From NCBI RefSeq assembly GCF_001641265.1, contig NW_020167527.1, positions 124,001 to 188,000 of the forward strand: a DNA stretch of 64,000 nt, in the 5' to 3' direction. Below the pieces are notes generated by a model. The model saw only the letters and a program-made list of their open reading frames with translations, made no database searches and was not told the origin of the DNA. The DNA is from Pseudogymnoascus destructans. Its lineage: Eukaryota; Ascomycota; Leotiomycetes; Thelebolales; Thelebolaceae. A program made the translations under genes and the position numbers. Positions 62,816-64,000 of the stretch are shown piece by piece; positions within the stretch are counted from its first letter, which is position 1, and each line of letters begins with the position of its first letter.

Positions 62816-64000
62816 GGTGGTGGTTTGGTGTTGGATTGGTAGAAGTTGGTGTGAGGTGGTGGATAGAGTTGGTGTGAAGTCGTGGAGGGAAGTGGTAGGA
62901 AAAAGTACTATATGTAAGTCGGCTTACAGCCTAGCTCCTGAGAAGTGATTGACGGGAGCGCTAATGCGGGAGAGCTAAATGACCCACAACCCACTCCCTA
63001 TACGGCGACTCCTCGTCCTTCAGCTTCATTATTCAGCCTCGTCGCGTAAGAGTGCTCCGCCCACTAAAAAGGGATCCTACGCTAAGTGATGGTGGCGATG
63101 TTAATCGGACCTCATTTCTAGTGTTCCAGCGGTTCCCAGGTCATTCTCGGGCAAGCAAATACCCCTATACGATGCTGAGGACGGTGCTACAGGTACTTCT
63201 TACGAAAAGGGCTCATATAACGCTCCCAACATGGCGTCCGTTTAACTGCAAACTCTTGACCAACAAGGCTCCTCATTAGCTGTATTAAGCTCAGTTTCCC
63301 CATCTACAGACAGGCGGTCTACGAGGACAGCGGAGACCTCTTTACCTAGAACTTCGGTATATTCGCCTAGATCATCACTACAGCAGCAGCAGCAGCAGCA
63401 ATATCGACTTTCACAAGAGCGAAGACGACTTTGCTCTCAATCATTCGTAGAAGATGCTCGTGAAGCGATACAACAGTAGAGGCTCACGAAGTGCCACAAC
63501 AATTGCCAACACAAGCGCAACAGGAACCGCAAGGAAACGAGAATGACATCCTGCCATCTCTGTGGTCTAAAATTGTTGAAAGGCTCCTCATTGTGGCAGT
63601 TCTTGCGTTCATTCTTGGGCTTAGGGGTATGGTCCGCTGCAAAGGACTACCAGGACTGGTGCAAGAGTGAACAGGTAGGCTCCTGTATCTGGCATTATAG
63701 GGGATGAAGCTGACAAGAGCATCGCCTAGAGCATTAGTCATACCCTCACCGATGCCTGCACACTTATCATAGATCGGCCATTACCCCCACCTCCTGGACT
63801 GAACCAGGTGTTTTAAGGGCATTAGACGGCGAGATGGTGAGAGTGTTGACGCTTCCGCTTGGAGCCACCTGACAGATAAGGAGTTGAAAGCATTTTACTC
63901 GGTGATGCTCTTTAGCTTTAGCATGCTAGCGATAGGGTTTAAAGGCAAAGACGTCGAATTAATTGCCTGCTCAGTTTCTATGGGTTATCTCATAGAAGAA
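62816..64000. other. Right edge, decayed sequence
   Basis: The first 100 bp are the 5' region of the NIF3-like gene. Beyond 62950 no gene is recognised; a (CAG)6 run at 63383-63401 and TAG/CTA-rich segments suggest degraded repeat DNA. Confidence 0.45.

Noticed and set aside
63484..63741. Small minus-strand frame at the right edge
   Set aside because: It has no recognisable similarity, lies in decayed sequence and lacks promoter or splice support.

Overview
The window reads as nuclear DNA of a filamentous ascomycete (Pezizomycotina). Genes have short GT-AG introns of about 49-122 nt, and many products are fungus-typical: Ecm33, Anp1, Mms22/Mus7, a Rad52 starting MPAPGDQH, and a fungal sphingolipid delta-4 desaturase. 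A narrower placement (for example Leotiomycetes) cannot be fixed by reading alone. No CRISPR array, rRNA, prokaryotic operon, replication origin or biosynthetic cluster was seen.

Region 1, 740-9250, is a nest of transposable elements. One pogo/Tigger-type DNA transposon on the minus strand is cut into pieces by at least three insertions of the same LTR family (about 910-960 bp, TG...CA ends). Each insertion carries a matching 5-bp target duplication (AATAG, ATTCT, CAGTT), and joining the pieces restores recognisable transposase motifs. A broken chromodomain-type Ty3/gypsy pol with its own 253-bp LTR, a second LTR family (TSD CTGGT) and a gypsy reverse-transcriptase fragment lie in the same nest.

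Region 2, 9686-30871, is a gene island: an unknown two-exon protein, a mitochondrial AAA ATPase, an Mms22/Mus7 repair protein, a small unrecognised three-exon gene, a DUF726/TMCO4-like hydrolase, a mitochondrial GatC-like subunit, alpha-SNAP (Sec17), Utp7 and Tsr1. Utp7 and Tsr1 are head-to-head small-subunit ribosome biogenesis genes with 272 bp between their starts.

Region 3, 31242-38000, is a second transposon island with the same LTR family, a fragment of the second LTR family cut by a pogo-like end, and an apparently intact hAT transposon (8-bp TSD CAGACAAG, three-exon BED-finger transposase) sitting inside an LTR. Strongly TAG/CTA-rich decayed sequence follows.

Region 4, 38433-58308, is mostly housekeeping genes in alternating divergent and convergent pairs: sphingolipid delta-4 desaturase, VAP/Scs2, a UBA-UBX protein, Rad52, an SPF45-like splicing factor (with an apparent frameshift in a run of nine G), a membrane protein, a mitochondrial carrier, Qcr7, Anp1 and Ecm33. 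Intergenic minisatellites are frequent between 51 and 57 kb.

Region 5, 58309-64000, is gene-poor. It holds an orphan first exon of an MFS sugar transporter that ends 42 bp from the convergent stop of a small NIF3/YqfO-like gene, which suggests a rearrangement breakpoint. Decayed sequence continues to the end. No evidence for a wholly new biological system was found. The best leads are the layered transposon history, the intact hAT element, the SPF45 frameshift, the orphan transporter exon and several genes whose structure depends on tiny exons.
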